Assembly (NCBI GenBank): GCA_025360235.1
Contig: JANYCO010000330.1
Span: 1 to 7,191, forward strand
Reading direction: 5' to 3'
Length of the DNA stretch: 7,191 bases
From: Cytophagales bacterium
GTDB taxonomy: Bacteria > Bacteroidota > Bacteroidia > Cytophagales > Cytophagaceae
Shown piece by piece: positions 1-6,579 of this stretch. Position 1 is the stretch's first letter. Every line of letters starts with the position of its first letter. Under the pieces are notes generated by a model. That model did no database searches, was not told where the DNA came from, and saw nothing but the letters and a program-made list of their open reading frames with translations. The position numbers and the translations under genes were made by a program.

Positions 1-2
1 AT

Positions 3-404
3 TATTTCAAAATGTCAGATTTGTTATACAAAAAAGATCAATCAAATGTGCTACTTACTTTTGACGAGATTCTTCGACAGGGATTTGACGGGCATAATTT
101 TATAGTAGGACTTGGAGAACACTTCCGCAATCTGCTTGTAAGTAAAGATGCTGCTACCGTAAAACTTATGGAAGTAGCGGAAGACGTACAGAAAAAATAC
201 CAAACTCAGGCTGCTGAAATTCCACTAGGGTTTCTGATGTCTGGCTTAAATATCATCAGTCAGGCTGACCTGCATTACAAAACGAGTAAGAATCCTCGTT
301 TATTGGTAGAACTAGCTTTGATGAAAATAGCATACCTTACAGAAGCAATAGAATTGGCGCAAGCCATCACCTCTGGAGAGGTAAAAAAAAAAGTAACAGC
401 CTAA
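3..404 (+). CDS. dnaX: DNA polymerase III subunit gamma (short DnaX product), 5'-partial, unshifted frame
   Basis: Reading straight through the A10 run adds only Val-Thr-Ala after the lysines and ends at TAA 402-404. The product therefore keeps the ATPase and collar domains but lacks the polymerase- and helicase-binding tail, which is the definition of a gamma form. The 133 visible residues begin at the window edge, so the ATPase core with its Walker motifs lies outside the window. The ATG at position 12 is an internal methionine: the upstream codons TAT TTC AAA are in frame and continue the DnaX alignment (YFKMSDLL). In E. coli the unshifted product is tau and gamma arises by shifting, so the assignment here is reversed. 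If the A run is really 11 or 8 long, this short form would come only from slippage. Confidence 0.7.
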   Translation, partial: YFKMSDLLYKKDQSNVLLTFDEILRQGFDGHNFIVGLGEHFRNLLVSKDAATVKLMEVAEDVQKKYQTQAAEIPLGFLMSGLNIISQADLHYKTSKNPRLLVELALMKIAYLTEAIELAQAITSGEVKKKVTA

Positions 405-1030
405 GTTCTTCGGAAAATTCCGATAAGGAAAACGTAAATCCCAAAGAACAAATTCCAAATTCTAATAATGGGTCACTAAAAATCATTTCTACCCTTCCTC
501 CTACCAATAATCAAAGTACAACTTCCGTTATTCCAAAACTTGAAAAGACGGAAATAAAAACAACGGGAATCAAACTTCCTTCACTTAACTCTTTAAAAAA
601 CCCAGTACAAAATACTACATCAGAAATAAAGACTGTTGTTGAAACTAGCACCAGGATGAATAAGCCCTTTACGCTTGAAGAGCTCCAATCCTACTGGATT
701 CAATTTGCAGAAAAAATAAAAGCAGAAGGAAAATCGAGCGAATATATAATCCTTGCCAACCGAGAATTAAAATTAACAGAAGACTTTACCATAAAATTTC
801 ATCTGGACAATTTTGTACAGGTAGACCAGTTAAATTCATTCAAACCAGACCTGCTTGAGTTTCTAAGAAGAAGCTTAAGCAATTCTCTTATTATGCTGGA
901 AACTTCTGTTACCGACAAACCTTCGGAACGTAAGCCTTATTCACAATCAGAAAAGCTTCAACATATGATTGAGAAATATCCAATTGTAGCGGATCTGAAG
1001 AAAAGATTAGGGCTGGATATGGACTATTAG
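3..1030 (+). CDS. dnaX: DNA polymerase III subunit tau (long DnaX product), 5'-partial, read through a -1 frameshift at an A10 run
   Basis: Tau is the clamp-loader ATPase subunit that also tethers the replicative polymerase and the helicase at the fork. Only the 3' part is present; codons are open from position 3, before the first visible ATG. Frame 0 (3-392, 130 residues) matches DnaX domain III, the clamp-loader collar, with the recognisable stretch FDEILRQGFDGHNFI and HFRNLLVSKD. Frame 0 then stops at 402-404. The -1 frame is continuously open from 392 to the TAG at 1028-1030 (212 codons). It starts with about 88 Ser/Asn/Thr/Lys/Pro-rich linker residues, then a folded tail (from 656: FTLEELQSYW, LLEFLRRSLSN, ending GLDMDY) that resembles the C-terminal tau domain of Bacteroidota DnaX. 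The ATG at 656 lies inside this frame and need not be a start. I am confident of the gene identity. Whether the shift is programmed, a mutation or a homopolymer error is inference. Confidence 0.85.
375..381 (+). promoter_or_regulatory. Shine-Dalgarno-like purine stretch upstream of the dnaX slip site
   Basis: GGAGAGG ends 4 nt before the A_AAA_AAA heptamer; its GGAG core ends 7 nt before it. E. coli dnaX has an internal SD-like element about 10 nt upstream of its slip site that stimulates -1 shifting, so the position is suggestive. Bacteroidota ribosomes largely do not use SD pairing for initiation, so the motif could equally be chance (it encodes Ser-Gly-Glu-Val). Confidence 0.25.
383..392 (+). 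promoter_or_regulatory. dnaX slippery site, ten consecutive A's
   Basis: The run is read GTA AAA AAA AAA GTA in frame 0, so the heptamer A_AAA_AAA at 386-392 sits exactly as a tandem -1 slip site requires, with G next at 393. After a one-base backward slip the next codon is AGT at 392, which enters the open tau frame. One extra A added by RNA polymerase slippage would give the same protein. E. coli dnaX uses A_AAA_AAG by ribosomal slippage, and Thermus thermophilus uses a run of nine A's by transcriptional slippage. The frame-0 stop follows three codons later. The mechanism cannot be decided from DNA alone. Confidence 0.65.
408..427 (+). other. Weak hairpin downstream of the dnaX slip site
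   Basis: TCGGA (410-414) pairs with TCCGA (419-423) around a 4-nt loop. An outer CTT/AAG pairing (408-410 with 425-427) is an alternative extension with a bulge. The stem begins 15-17 nt after the A run, farther than the usual 5-9 nt spacer of ribosomal frameshift stimulators, and it is short. It lies just after the gamma stop codon. A role in frameshifting is possible but unproven. Confidence 0.25.
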
Positions 1031-1037
1031 GACTAAA

Positions 1038-1112
1038 TTTTGAATGTTGAATTTTTAATTTTAAATTGAAGAAGGAAAAAAGTTTTGAATGTTGAGTTAT
1101 GAATTTTTAATT
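1038..1112 (+). repeat. Two AT-rich direct repeats between dnaX and the Bro-N gene
   Basis: TTTTGAATGTTGA occurs exactly at 1038-1050 and 1083-1095. Each copy is followed by GAATTTTTAATT (1049-1060, overlapping the first copy, and 1101-1112); the second copy carries about 6 extra bases between the two blocks. A related sequence lies in inverted orientation after the Bro-N gene at 2071-2098. The rest of the 1031-1184 spacer is AT-rich with no gene and no clear terminator. Such AT-rich intergenic repeats fit Bacteroidota spacers; no function is known to me. Confidence 0.55.
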
Positions 1113-1184
1113 AAAAAAATTATCACAAGAAAACGATATCATTTAAATTTACCCGTTCTAAGCAAATAGATTTAAAAAAAAACA

Positions 1185-2036
1185 GTGAAGCAACAAAATT
1201 CCATACAACTATTTGAAGACAAAAAAGTAAGGACTCTTTGGGATGCTGAACAAGAAAAATGGTATATTTCTATTATCGATGTCATTGAAGTATTAACCAA
1301 TAGTGACAGACCACGAAAATATTGGAGTGACTTAAAGCGCAAGTTAAAAAAGGAAGGCAGTCAGTTGTCCGATTTTATCGGACAACTGAAAATGCAAGCC
1401 GCCGATGGAAAATTTTATAAAACTGATGTTGCTGACACAGAACAACTCATCAGGCTTATCCAATCCATTCCATCTCCAAAGGCTGAGCCATTTAAACTTT
1501 GGTTGGCTCAAATTGCTTCTGAGCGTTTAGACGAAATGCAGGATCCTGAGCTGACAATCGATAGGGCGTTAGAACAATACTTACTATTAGGATATTCGGA
1601 AAACTGGATTAATCAACGTTTAAAAAGCATTGAAATACGCAAAGAATTAACAGATGAGTGGAAAAAAAGAGGATTAAAAGAGGGACAACAATTTGCAACA
1701 CTAACCGATATCATTACAAAAGCCTGGGCAGGAAAAACCACGAAAGAGTATAAAATTTTAAAAGGTTTAAAAAAAGAAAACCTTCGAGACAATATGACGA
1801 ATACTGAACTCATATTGAATATGCTAGCAGAAGCTTCCACTAAAGATATTTCTCAGGCTGTAAATCCTAAAGACTTTGAAGAAAGTAAAAAAGTAGCAAA
1901 ACAAGGAGGAAATGTAGCGAAAGTTGCTTTAAAAGAACTGGAAGCGAAAACAGGTAAAAAAGTAGTAACCAAATTAAATGCAAAAACAGTTTTATCAGAA
2001 AACAAGGTCATTAAAAAAATCAAACCAAAGAAATAG
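1185..2036 (+). CDS. Bro-N domain protein (phage antirepressor / DinD-like), stand-alone
   Basis: The 283-residue protein starts with GTG, following a run of nine A's; an in-frame stop at 1173-1175 leaves no upstream alternative start. Residues about 5-115 look like a Bro-N domain, the DNA-binding module of phage and baculovirus antirepressors (VRTLWDAEQEKWYISIIDV, then PRKYWSDLKRKL, then DTEQLIRLIQSIPSPKAEPF). The middle (about 120-220) carries the conserved block SENWINQRLKSIEIRKEL and NLRDNMTNTEL. The region AVNPKDFEESKKVAKQGGN (225-243) resembles the C-terminal part of DNA-damage-inducible protein D. The tail is very basic, ending KKIKPKK. There is no transmembrane segment or signal peptide. 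It stands alone between housekeeping genes, with no phage genes in view. A role as a DNA-binding regulator is inferred from family; its target is unknown. Transfer between genomes is plausible because related copies occur widely in bacteria. Confidence 0.85.
   Translation: MKQQNSIQLFEDKKVRTLWDAEQEKWYISIIDVIEVLTNSDRPRKYWSDLKRKLKKEGSQLSDFIGQLKMQAADGKFYKTDVADTEQLIRLIQSIPSPKAEPFKLWLAQIASERLDEMQDPELTIDRALEQYLLLGYSENWINQRLKSIEIRKELTDEWKKRGLKEGQQFATLTDIITKAWAGKTTKEYKILKGLKKENLRDNMTNTELILNMLAEASTKDISQAVNPKDFEESKKVAKQGGNVAKVALKELEAKTGKKVVTKLNAKTVLSENKVIKKIKPKK
1361..1389 (+). repeat. Perfect 13-bp inverted repeat inside the Bro-N coding sequence
   Basis: Arm TCAGTTGTCCGAT (1361-1373), loop TTT (1374-1376), arm ATCGGACAACTGA (1377-1389). 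The arms match at all 13 positions and cover codons about 59-68 (Ser-Gln-Leu-Ser-Asp-Phe-Ile-Gly-Gln-Leu). It would form a strong RNA hairpin near the 5' end of the message, or a symmetric protein-binding site on DNA. No T tract follows, so an intrinsic terminator is unlikely. Confidence 0.7.
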
Positions 2037-2070
2037 TAATAATCCATTAAACATAAAGACTAAATAACTT

Positions 2071-2098
2071 AACATTCAAAATTCATAATTTTCAATTT
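2071..2098 (-). repeat. Inverted copy of the AT-rich intergenic repeat
   Basis: Read on the minus strand this holds TTATGAATTTTGAATGTT, which joins two 11-base blocks also found before the Bro-N gene (TTTTGAATGTT at 1083-1093, TTATGAATTTT at 1097-1107) but in permuted order. It fills most of the 65-nt gap before the M16 peptidase start. AAAATT/AATTTT (2078-2083 / 2087-2092) could form a weak 6-bp stem. No promoter or SD site is evident in this gap. Confidence 0.45.
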
Positions 2099-2101
2099 CG
2101 C

Positions 2102-5068
2102 ATGAAAAAATTAATCAAACCAATTCTTCCTCTCCTTATCGCCTTTGTAGTCTCCAGTGCTTTCGGGCAGGTAGCAGACAAGTTTAAACTACAGGAAGGT
2201 AATACCAATAGCATCCCTTACAAATCCTATGTCAACGACCCGCTGGGAGCTCGTATTTACACATTGAAAAATGGACTTACCGTTTATCTTTCTTCGTATA
2301 AAAATGCTCCAAGAATTCAAACCTACATTGCTGTTCGTGCAGGTAGCAAAAATGATCCTTCAAAGGCCACTGGACTAGCCCACTATCTGGAACATATTCT
2401 TTTTAAAGGAACGTCAAAGATCGGTACACAAGACTGGGGAAAGGAAAAACCACTTCTGGAAAACATAGAACAACTCTATGAAAAATACAGAGGCACAACT
2501 GACCCAATTCAAAGAGAAAAAATTTACAAAAAAATTGACAGCGTTTCCATTATTGCTTCAAGCTATTCTATTGCCAACGAATACGACAAACTGTTAAGCA
2601 CTATTGGCGCAGATGGAACCAATGCTTATACTTTTTTAGAACAAACTGTTTATGTAAACGACATCCCTTCCAATCAGATAGAAAAATGGGCAGAGATAGA
2701 AGCAGAACGTTTTGGAGAAGTGGTGCCAAGATTATTTCATACAGAACTTGAAGCCGTTTACGAAGAAAAAAACAAAGGACTTGATCAGGACAGCAGAAAG
2801 GTATGGGAGATTTTAATGAGTTCTCTTTTTCAAAACAATACTTATGGAACCCAGACTACCATTGGTACTGTGGAACATTTAAAAAACCCTTCCATTACTG
2901 AAATTAAAAAATACTTCAACACCTACTATGTAGCCAATAACATAGGAATTTGTATGAGTGGTGATCTTGATTATGACAAAACAATTGCTTTGATCGATAA
3001 ATATTTCAGCAAGATGAAAACCGGAACGATACCTGAATATACCCCAGGAAAAGAAAATCCAATCGCTGCTCCGATTGTCAAAAATGTATACGGTCCGGAT
3101 GCAGAAAGTGTATCTGTGGCTTTCCGTGTGAATGGTATAAAAGCTGCTCCCGGAAAAACCACCTCTCTTGATCCTTATTATATTAAAATGATTGCTATGC
3201 TGCTCACCAATGGTCAGGCAGGGCTTATTGACCTTAATCTAAACCAACAGCAAAAATTAATTGGTGGCTATTCTTACGACATGTCATTCAACGATTATGC
3301 TGGTTTTGTGCTTGGTGGCAAACCCAGAGAAGGGCAGAAACTAGAAGAAGTTTCAGGGCTACTGCTTAGTCAACTTGATTCCATTAAACAAGGAAAATTT
3401 GAAGACTGGTTAATCCCAGCGGTGATTAACGACTATAAGACGACTAAGATGCAGGAATACGAAAGCAATAGTTCACGAGCAGACGCTTTTGTTGAAACAT
3501 TTATTTCAGGAAGAAGCTGGAACCAGTACCTGATGGAAATGGACATTCTTAAAAGTCTTAAAAAAGCGGATATTATAAAATTTGCTAAAGAAAATTTCTC
3601 CAACAATTATGTTGTGATTTATAAACGCAAAGGAGTAGACACCACCATTCAGAAAGTTCCGAAACCAAAAATTTCAGCGGTAGAATTAAACCGTGATAAA
3701 CAATCTGCTTTTTACACTCAACTGATAGCAAAAAACTCATCCTCCATACAGCCTGTATTTGTTGACTTTGCGAAGGACATGAGTATTACAAGTTTTAAAA
3801 ACAACCCGAGTGTATTGTACAAACAAAACACAGAAAACGGATTATTCAGTCTTTCATTTATCTGGGAAAGCAAAGGTTATATTGATCCTAAGTATGGCTT
3901 TGCGGCCCGCTATTTAGATTACCTTGGCACTTCCAAATTATCCGCGGAAGAATTGAAAAAAGAATTCTTTAAACTTGGTTGCAATTATTCCGTTTCTGCA
4001 GCCGGAGAAATGATCACCGTTTCTCTTGGTGGATTGAATGAGAATTTTGACAGTGCGTTAAAATTACTGGAGAGTCTTTTACAAGATCCAAAAGCAGACG
4101 ACGAAGCGCTTAAAAATCTTGTAGCAGATATTTTAAAACAAAGGAGTGACAATAAATTAAACAAAGGAATTATCTTAAGAAGTGGGCTTGGAAACCATGT
4201 CAAATATGGCCCGGAGAATCCATTCAAATATTTTATTCCTGAAGATAAATTAAAATCAACTACTTCTACCGAGTTAACCGATTTAATAAAATCGCTTAAG
4301 AAGTATGAGCATAAAGCGCTTTACTATGGCCCAACTAAAAAGGAAATTTTAATTTCTACTTTATCCGCTATTCACCGCAAACCGGGTGAATTCATATTCT
4401 TGAAAGAAGGGAAGAAATTCATTCCCAAAGAAATTACTGAAACACAAGTTTACTTTGTAAACTATGACATGGTGCAGGCGGAAGTTATTTTCCTGAGCAA
4501 GTCAATCAACTATGATAAAACAATTATTCCTATAGTAGCTCTTTTTAACGAATATTTTGGTGGAAGCATGGGTTCGCTTGTCTTCCAGGAGATGCGTGAA
4601 TCAAGGGCTTTGGCCTATTCAGTTCGTTCGAAATATGAAACCGCTTCACGCAAAGAAGATCCTAACTACATCTCTTCTTATATAGGCACGCAAGCAGATA
4701 AGATTATAGAAGCCATTGACGGCATGAGTGAACTACTTGATAAAATGCCTAAATCAGAAGTGCTCTTTGAAACTTCTAAGCAATCGTTGATTGAGAGCAT
4801 CAGTACTACCAGAATCACCAAAGCCAGCGTATTATTAACTTACGAATCTTTGCAAAAACTCGGACTGAATTATGATATCCGGAAAGATATTTATGATCAT
4901 GTAAAGAATTTTAAATTTGAAAATATCAAAGAATTTCAGGAGAAGTATATTAAAGACAAACCAAAAGCCATCCTGATTGTTGGTTCAAAGGACAAGATAG
5001 ACCTGAAAAAACTTGAGAAATACGGTAAGGTAACGGAGATGAAAATTGAGGATTTATTCGGTTATTAG
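2102..5068 (+). CDS. Exported M16 (pitrilysin-type) zinc metallopeptidase, two-unit form
   Basis: The 988-residue protein has a signal peptide (MKK, hydrophobic core about 5-19, likely cleavage after AFG at 22, leaving Gln), so it should act in the periplasm, degrading peptides or misfolded proteins. The first unit carries the inverted zinc site HYLEH (94-98): His94 and His98 as ligands, Glu97 as the catalytic base. The likely third ligand is Glu222 in AVYEEKN. NAYT (174-177) matches the conserved edge strand of the family. The gap from His98 to Glu222 is 124 residues rather than about 76, owing to an insertion near 112-165 (charged, probably helical). A first M16_C domain spans about 265-450 (SGDLDYD at 286). 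The second half (from about 575) lacks HxxEH but keeps the Arg/Tyr pair of FQEMRESRALAYS (Arg832, Tyr839), giving a two-unit chamber on one chain. The length is normal for two-unit M16 enzymes. The substrate is unknown. Confidence 0.92.
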   Translation: MKKLIKPILPLLIAFVVSSAFGQVADKFKLQEGNTNSIPYKSYVNDPLGARIYTLKNGLTVYLSSYKNAPRIQTYIAVRAGSKNDPSKATGLAHYLEHILFKGTSKIGTQDWGKEKPLLENIEQLYEKYRGTTDPIQREKIYKKIDSVSIIASSYSIANEYDKLLSTIGADGTNAYTFLEQTVYVNDIPSNQIEKWAEIEAERFGEVVPRLFHTELEAVYEEKNKGLDQDSRKVWEILMSSLFQNNTYGTQTTIGTVEHLKNPSITEIKKYFNTYYVANNIGICMSGDLDYDKTIALIDKYFSKMKTGTIPEYTPGKENPIAAPIVKNVYGPDAESVSVAFRVNGIKAAPGKTTSLDPYYIKMIAMLLTNGQAGLIDLNLNQQQKLIGGYSYDMSFNDYAGFVLGGKPREGQKLEEVSGLLLSQLDSIKQGKFEDWLIPAVINDYKTTKMQEYESNSSRADAFVETFISGRSWNQYLMEMDILKSLKKADIIKFAKENFSNNYVVIYKRKGVDTTIQKVPKPKISAVELNRDKQSAFYTQLIAKNSSSIQPVFVDFAKDMSITSFKNNPSVLYKQNTENGLFSLSFIWESKGYIDPKYGFAARYLDYLGTSKLSAEELKKEFFKLGCNYSVSAAGEMITVSLGGLNENFDSALKLLESLLQDPKADDEALKNLVADILKQRSDNKLNKGIILRSGLGNHVKYGPENPFKYFIPEDKLKSTTSTELTDLIKSLKKYEHKALYYGPTKKEILISTLSAIHRKPGEFIFLKEGKKFIPKEITETQVYFVNYDMVQAEVIFLSKSINYDKTIIPIVALFNEYFGGSMGSLVFQEMRESRALAYSVRSKYETASRKEDPNYISSYIGTQADKIIEAIDGMSELLDKMPKSEVLFETSKQSLIESISTTRITKASVLLTYESLQKLGLNYDIRKDIYDHVKNFKFENIKEFQEKYIKDKPKAILIVGSKDKIDLKKLEKYGKVTEMKIEDLFGY

Positions 5069-5140
5069 GCCTTGCTTACGTATAAAAATCAACATTTTAT
5101 ATAACTTTTTAAGGCTAAGGCTATAAGTTTGTAAAATTCC

Positions 5141-5172
5141 TTTGACTATTAAGCGACTTATGAGTAATATTG
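5141..5172 (+). promoter_or_regulatory. Putative Bacteroidota-type promoter of icd
   Basis: TTTG (5141-5144) is followed, after a 20-nt spacer, by TAATATTG (5165-5172), which matches five of the six fixed positions of the TAnnTTTG -7 element used by the Bacteroidota primary sigma factor. The -33 element and spacing fit the known consensus (TTTG, 19-21 nt). Transcription would start a few bases after 5172, leaving a leader of roughly 50 nt before the icd ATG. The rest of the 162-nt spacer (5069-5230) shows no gene and no convincing terminator for the peptidase gene. Confidence 0.45.
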
Positions 5173-5230
5173 GTTCCGCTTTAATAAAAAGCAGAATTTT
5201 AAAGTAATAACGATTAAATTTTCTAACTAA

Positions 5231-6460
5231 ATGAGCAAAATAAAAGTAGCTAATCCTGTAGTAGAACTGGATGGAGATGAGATGACAAGGATCATCTGGA
5301 AATTTATTAAAGACAAATTGATCCTTCCCTATTTGGATGTGGATATCAAATACTACGACTTAGGAATGGAGCATCGTGACGCTACTAACGATCAGGTGAC
5401 TGTAGATGCTGCTGAAGCTATAAAAAAATATAATGTTGGAATCAAATGCGCTACCATCACTCCTGATGAAGCTCGTGTAAAAGAATTCAAACTTAAACAA
5501 ATGTGGAAATCACCAAACGGAACGATCAGAAATATCCTGGATGGTACTGTTTTCCGTGAGCCGATCGTTTGTCAAAATGTACCAAGACTGGTTCCAAACT
5601 GGACAACACCTATCGTTGTAGGACGTCACGCTTTCGGTGATCAGTACAAAGCAACTGATTTCGTAGTTCCTGGTAAAGGAAAATTGACTATCAAATTTGA
5701 AGGTGAAGATGGAAAAGTAATTGAGCACGAAGTATACAAATTCAACGGTCCTGGTGTGGCCATGGGTATGTACAACATTGATGAGTCTATAAAAGGATTT
5801 GCACACTCATGCTTCAATATTGCCTTAACTAAAGGCTGGCCTTTATATTTATCTACTAAAAATACGATCCTTAAAAAATACGATGGTCGCTTTAAAGATA
5901 TCTTTGAAGAAATTTATGTTGCAGAATACAAAAGTAAATTCGAAGCTAAAAAAATAGTTTACGAACACAGACTAATTGACGACATGGTGGCTTCCGCTTT
6001 AAAATGGAACGGAAGTTTTGTTTGGGCATGTAAGAACTATGATGGTGACGTTCAGTCTGACTCTGTAGCACAAGGATTCGGTTCTCTGGGATTGATGACT
6101 TCTGTATTGGTAACTCCAGACGGAAAAACAATGGAAGCGGAAGCAGCACACGGTACTGTTACTCGTCACTTCAGAGATCACCAGGCTGGCAAACCTACTT
6201 CCACAAACCCAATCGCTTCTATCTTTGCATGGACGAGAGGTCTTGAATTCAGAGGTAAATTAGATGGCAATGCTGAATTAGTAAATTTCTGTCAGACACT
6301 TGAAAAAGTTTGTGTAGCTACTGTTGAAAGCGGCAAAATGACTAAAGACCTTGCTGTTTGTGTTCATGGCAACAAAGTAAATCACGGTGATCATTATTTA
6401 TATACCGAGGAATTCCTTGCTGCTATTGATGAAAATTTAAAAGTAGCGTTGAAGAAATAA
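5231..6460 (+). CDS. icd: NADP-dependent isocitrate dehydrogenase, eukaryote-type homodimeric form
   Basis: This enzyme oxidatively decarboxylates isocitrate to 2-oxoglutarate in the TCA cycle, producing NADPH in the cytoplasm. The 409 residues align almost without gaps to human IDH1/IDH2 rather than to the E. coli Icd type. Substrate residues are all present: Thr77, Ser94 and Asn96 (SPNGTIRN), Arg100, Arg109, Arg132 in VGRHAFGDQYKATD, catalytic Tyr139 and Lys210 (YLSTKNTIL). Metal ligands are Asp250 (LIDDMVA), Asp273 and Asp277 (NYDGDVQSD). The NADP-binding loop is HGTVTRH (307-313) with Asn326 in TNPIASIF. The ATG follows an A/T-rich leader without an SD site, usual for the phylum. A promoter candidate lies about 60 nt upstream and a strong terminator lies 23 nt after the stop, so it is probably a single-gene transcript. 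Nothing is missing. Confidence 0.97.
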   Translation: MSKIKVANPVVELDGDEMTRIIWKFIKDKLILPYLDVDIKYYDLGMEHRDATNDQVTVDAAEAIKKYNVGIKCATITPDEARVKEFKLKQMWKSPNGTIRNILDGTVFREPIVCQNVPRLVPNWTTPIVVGRHAFGDQYKATDFVVPGKGKLTIKFEGEDGKVIEHEVYKFNGPGVAMGMYNIDESIKGFAHSCFNIALTKGWPLYLSTKNTILKKYDGRFKDIFEEIYVAEYKSKFEAKKIVYEHRLIDDMVASALKWNGSFVWACKNYDGDVQSDSVAQGFGSLGLMTSVLVTPDGKTMEAEAAHGTVTRHFRDHQAGKPTSTNPIASIFAWTRGLEFRGKLDGNAELVNFCQTLEKVCVATVESGKMTKDLAVCVHGNKVNHGDHYLYTEEFLAAIDENLKVALKK

Positions 6461-6482
6461 ATAATTTGATAATTATTATTAA

Positions 6483-6535
6483 AATTTTAGAAAAGAAAAG
6501 CTTCCGTAAAAACGAAGCTTTTCTTTTCTAAAATT
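6483..6535 (+). terminator. Strong hairpin terminator after icd, probably bidirectional
   Basis: Arms 6483-6504 and 6514-6535 are perfect reverse complements over 22 bp around a 9-nt loop (CGTAAAAAC). The stem core is AAAAGCTTC/GAAGCTTTT, with A-rich sequence on the left arm and T-rich on the right (TTTTCTTTTCT), giving U-rich transcript on either strand. It begins 23 nt after the icd stop codon and should end that transcript. Confidence 0.8.
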
Positions 6536-6540
6536 ACATC

Positions 6541-6572
6541 ATCAAATTATCAAATTACCAAATTATCAAATC
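6541..6572 (+). repeat. Four tandem 8-bp repeats upstream of the SRPBCC gene
   Basis: ATCAAATT, ATCAAATT, ACCAAATT, ATCAAATC follow each other without gaps and end 7 nt before the ATG at 6580. One unit occurs in inverted orientation left of the terminator (AATTTGAT, 6463-6470), and the 12-mer AATTTGATAATT (6463-6474) is the exact reverse complement of 6545-6556. The array occupies the place of the promoter and leader; no TTTG/TAnnTTTG promoter is visible here. Confidence 0.6.
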
Positions 6573-6579
6573 AATACCC

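Noticed and set aside
12..404. A complete 130-residue gene starting at ATG 12
   Set aside because: In-frame codons continue to the window edge and match DnaX, so the ATG is internal and the gene is 5'-truncated by the window.
656..1030. A separate small gene starting at ATG 656
   Set aside because: The frame is open back to the A10 run and the residues are a DnaX tau C-terminal domain. The ATG is an internal codon and has no promoter or translation signal of its own.
1361..1389. XerCD dif site or phage attachment site
   Set aside because: The arm sequence and 3-nt centre do not resemble the dif layout (two 11-bp arms around 6 bp), and no integrase or duplicated att core is visible.
5069..5115. 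Terminator after the M16 gene from GCCTT (5069-5073) and AAGGC (5111-5115)
   Set aside because: The pairing is only 5 bp with a long loop and no following T run.
5124..5131. TAAGTTTG as the icd -7 promoter element
   Set aside because: It matches TAnnTTTG fully, but no TTTG or TTG lies at the required distance upstream; the 5141-5172 pair fits better overall.
5510..6181. Minus-strand open frames opposite icd (5510-5806, 5946-6149, 5999-6181), and similar ones opposite the Bro-N and M16 genes
   Set aside because: They lie wholly inside strongly supported plus-strand genes and have no recognisable protein features.
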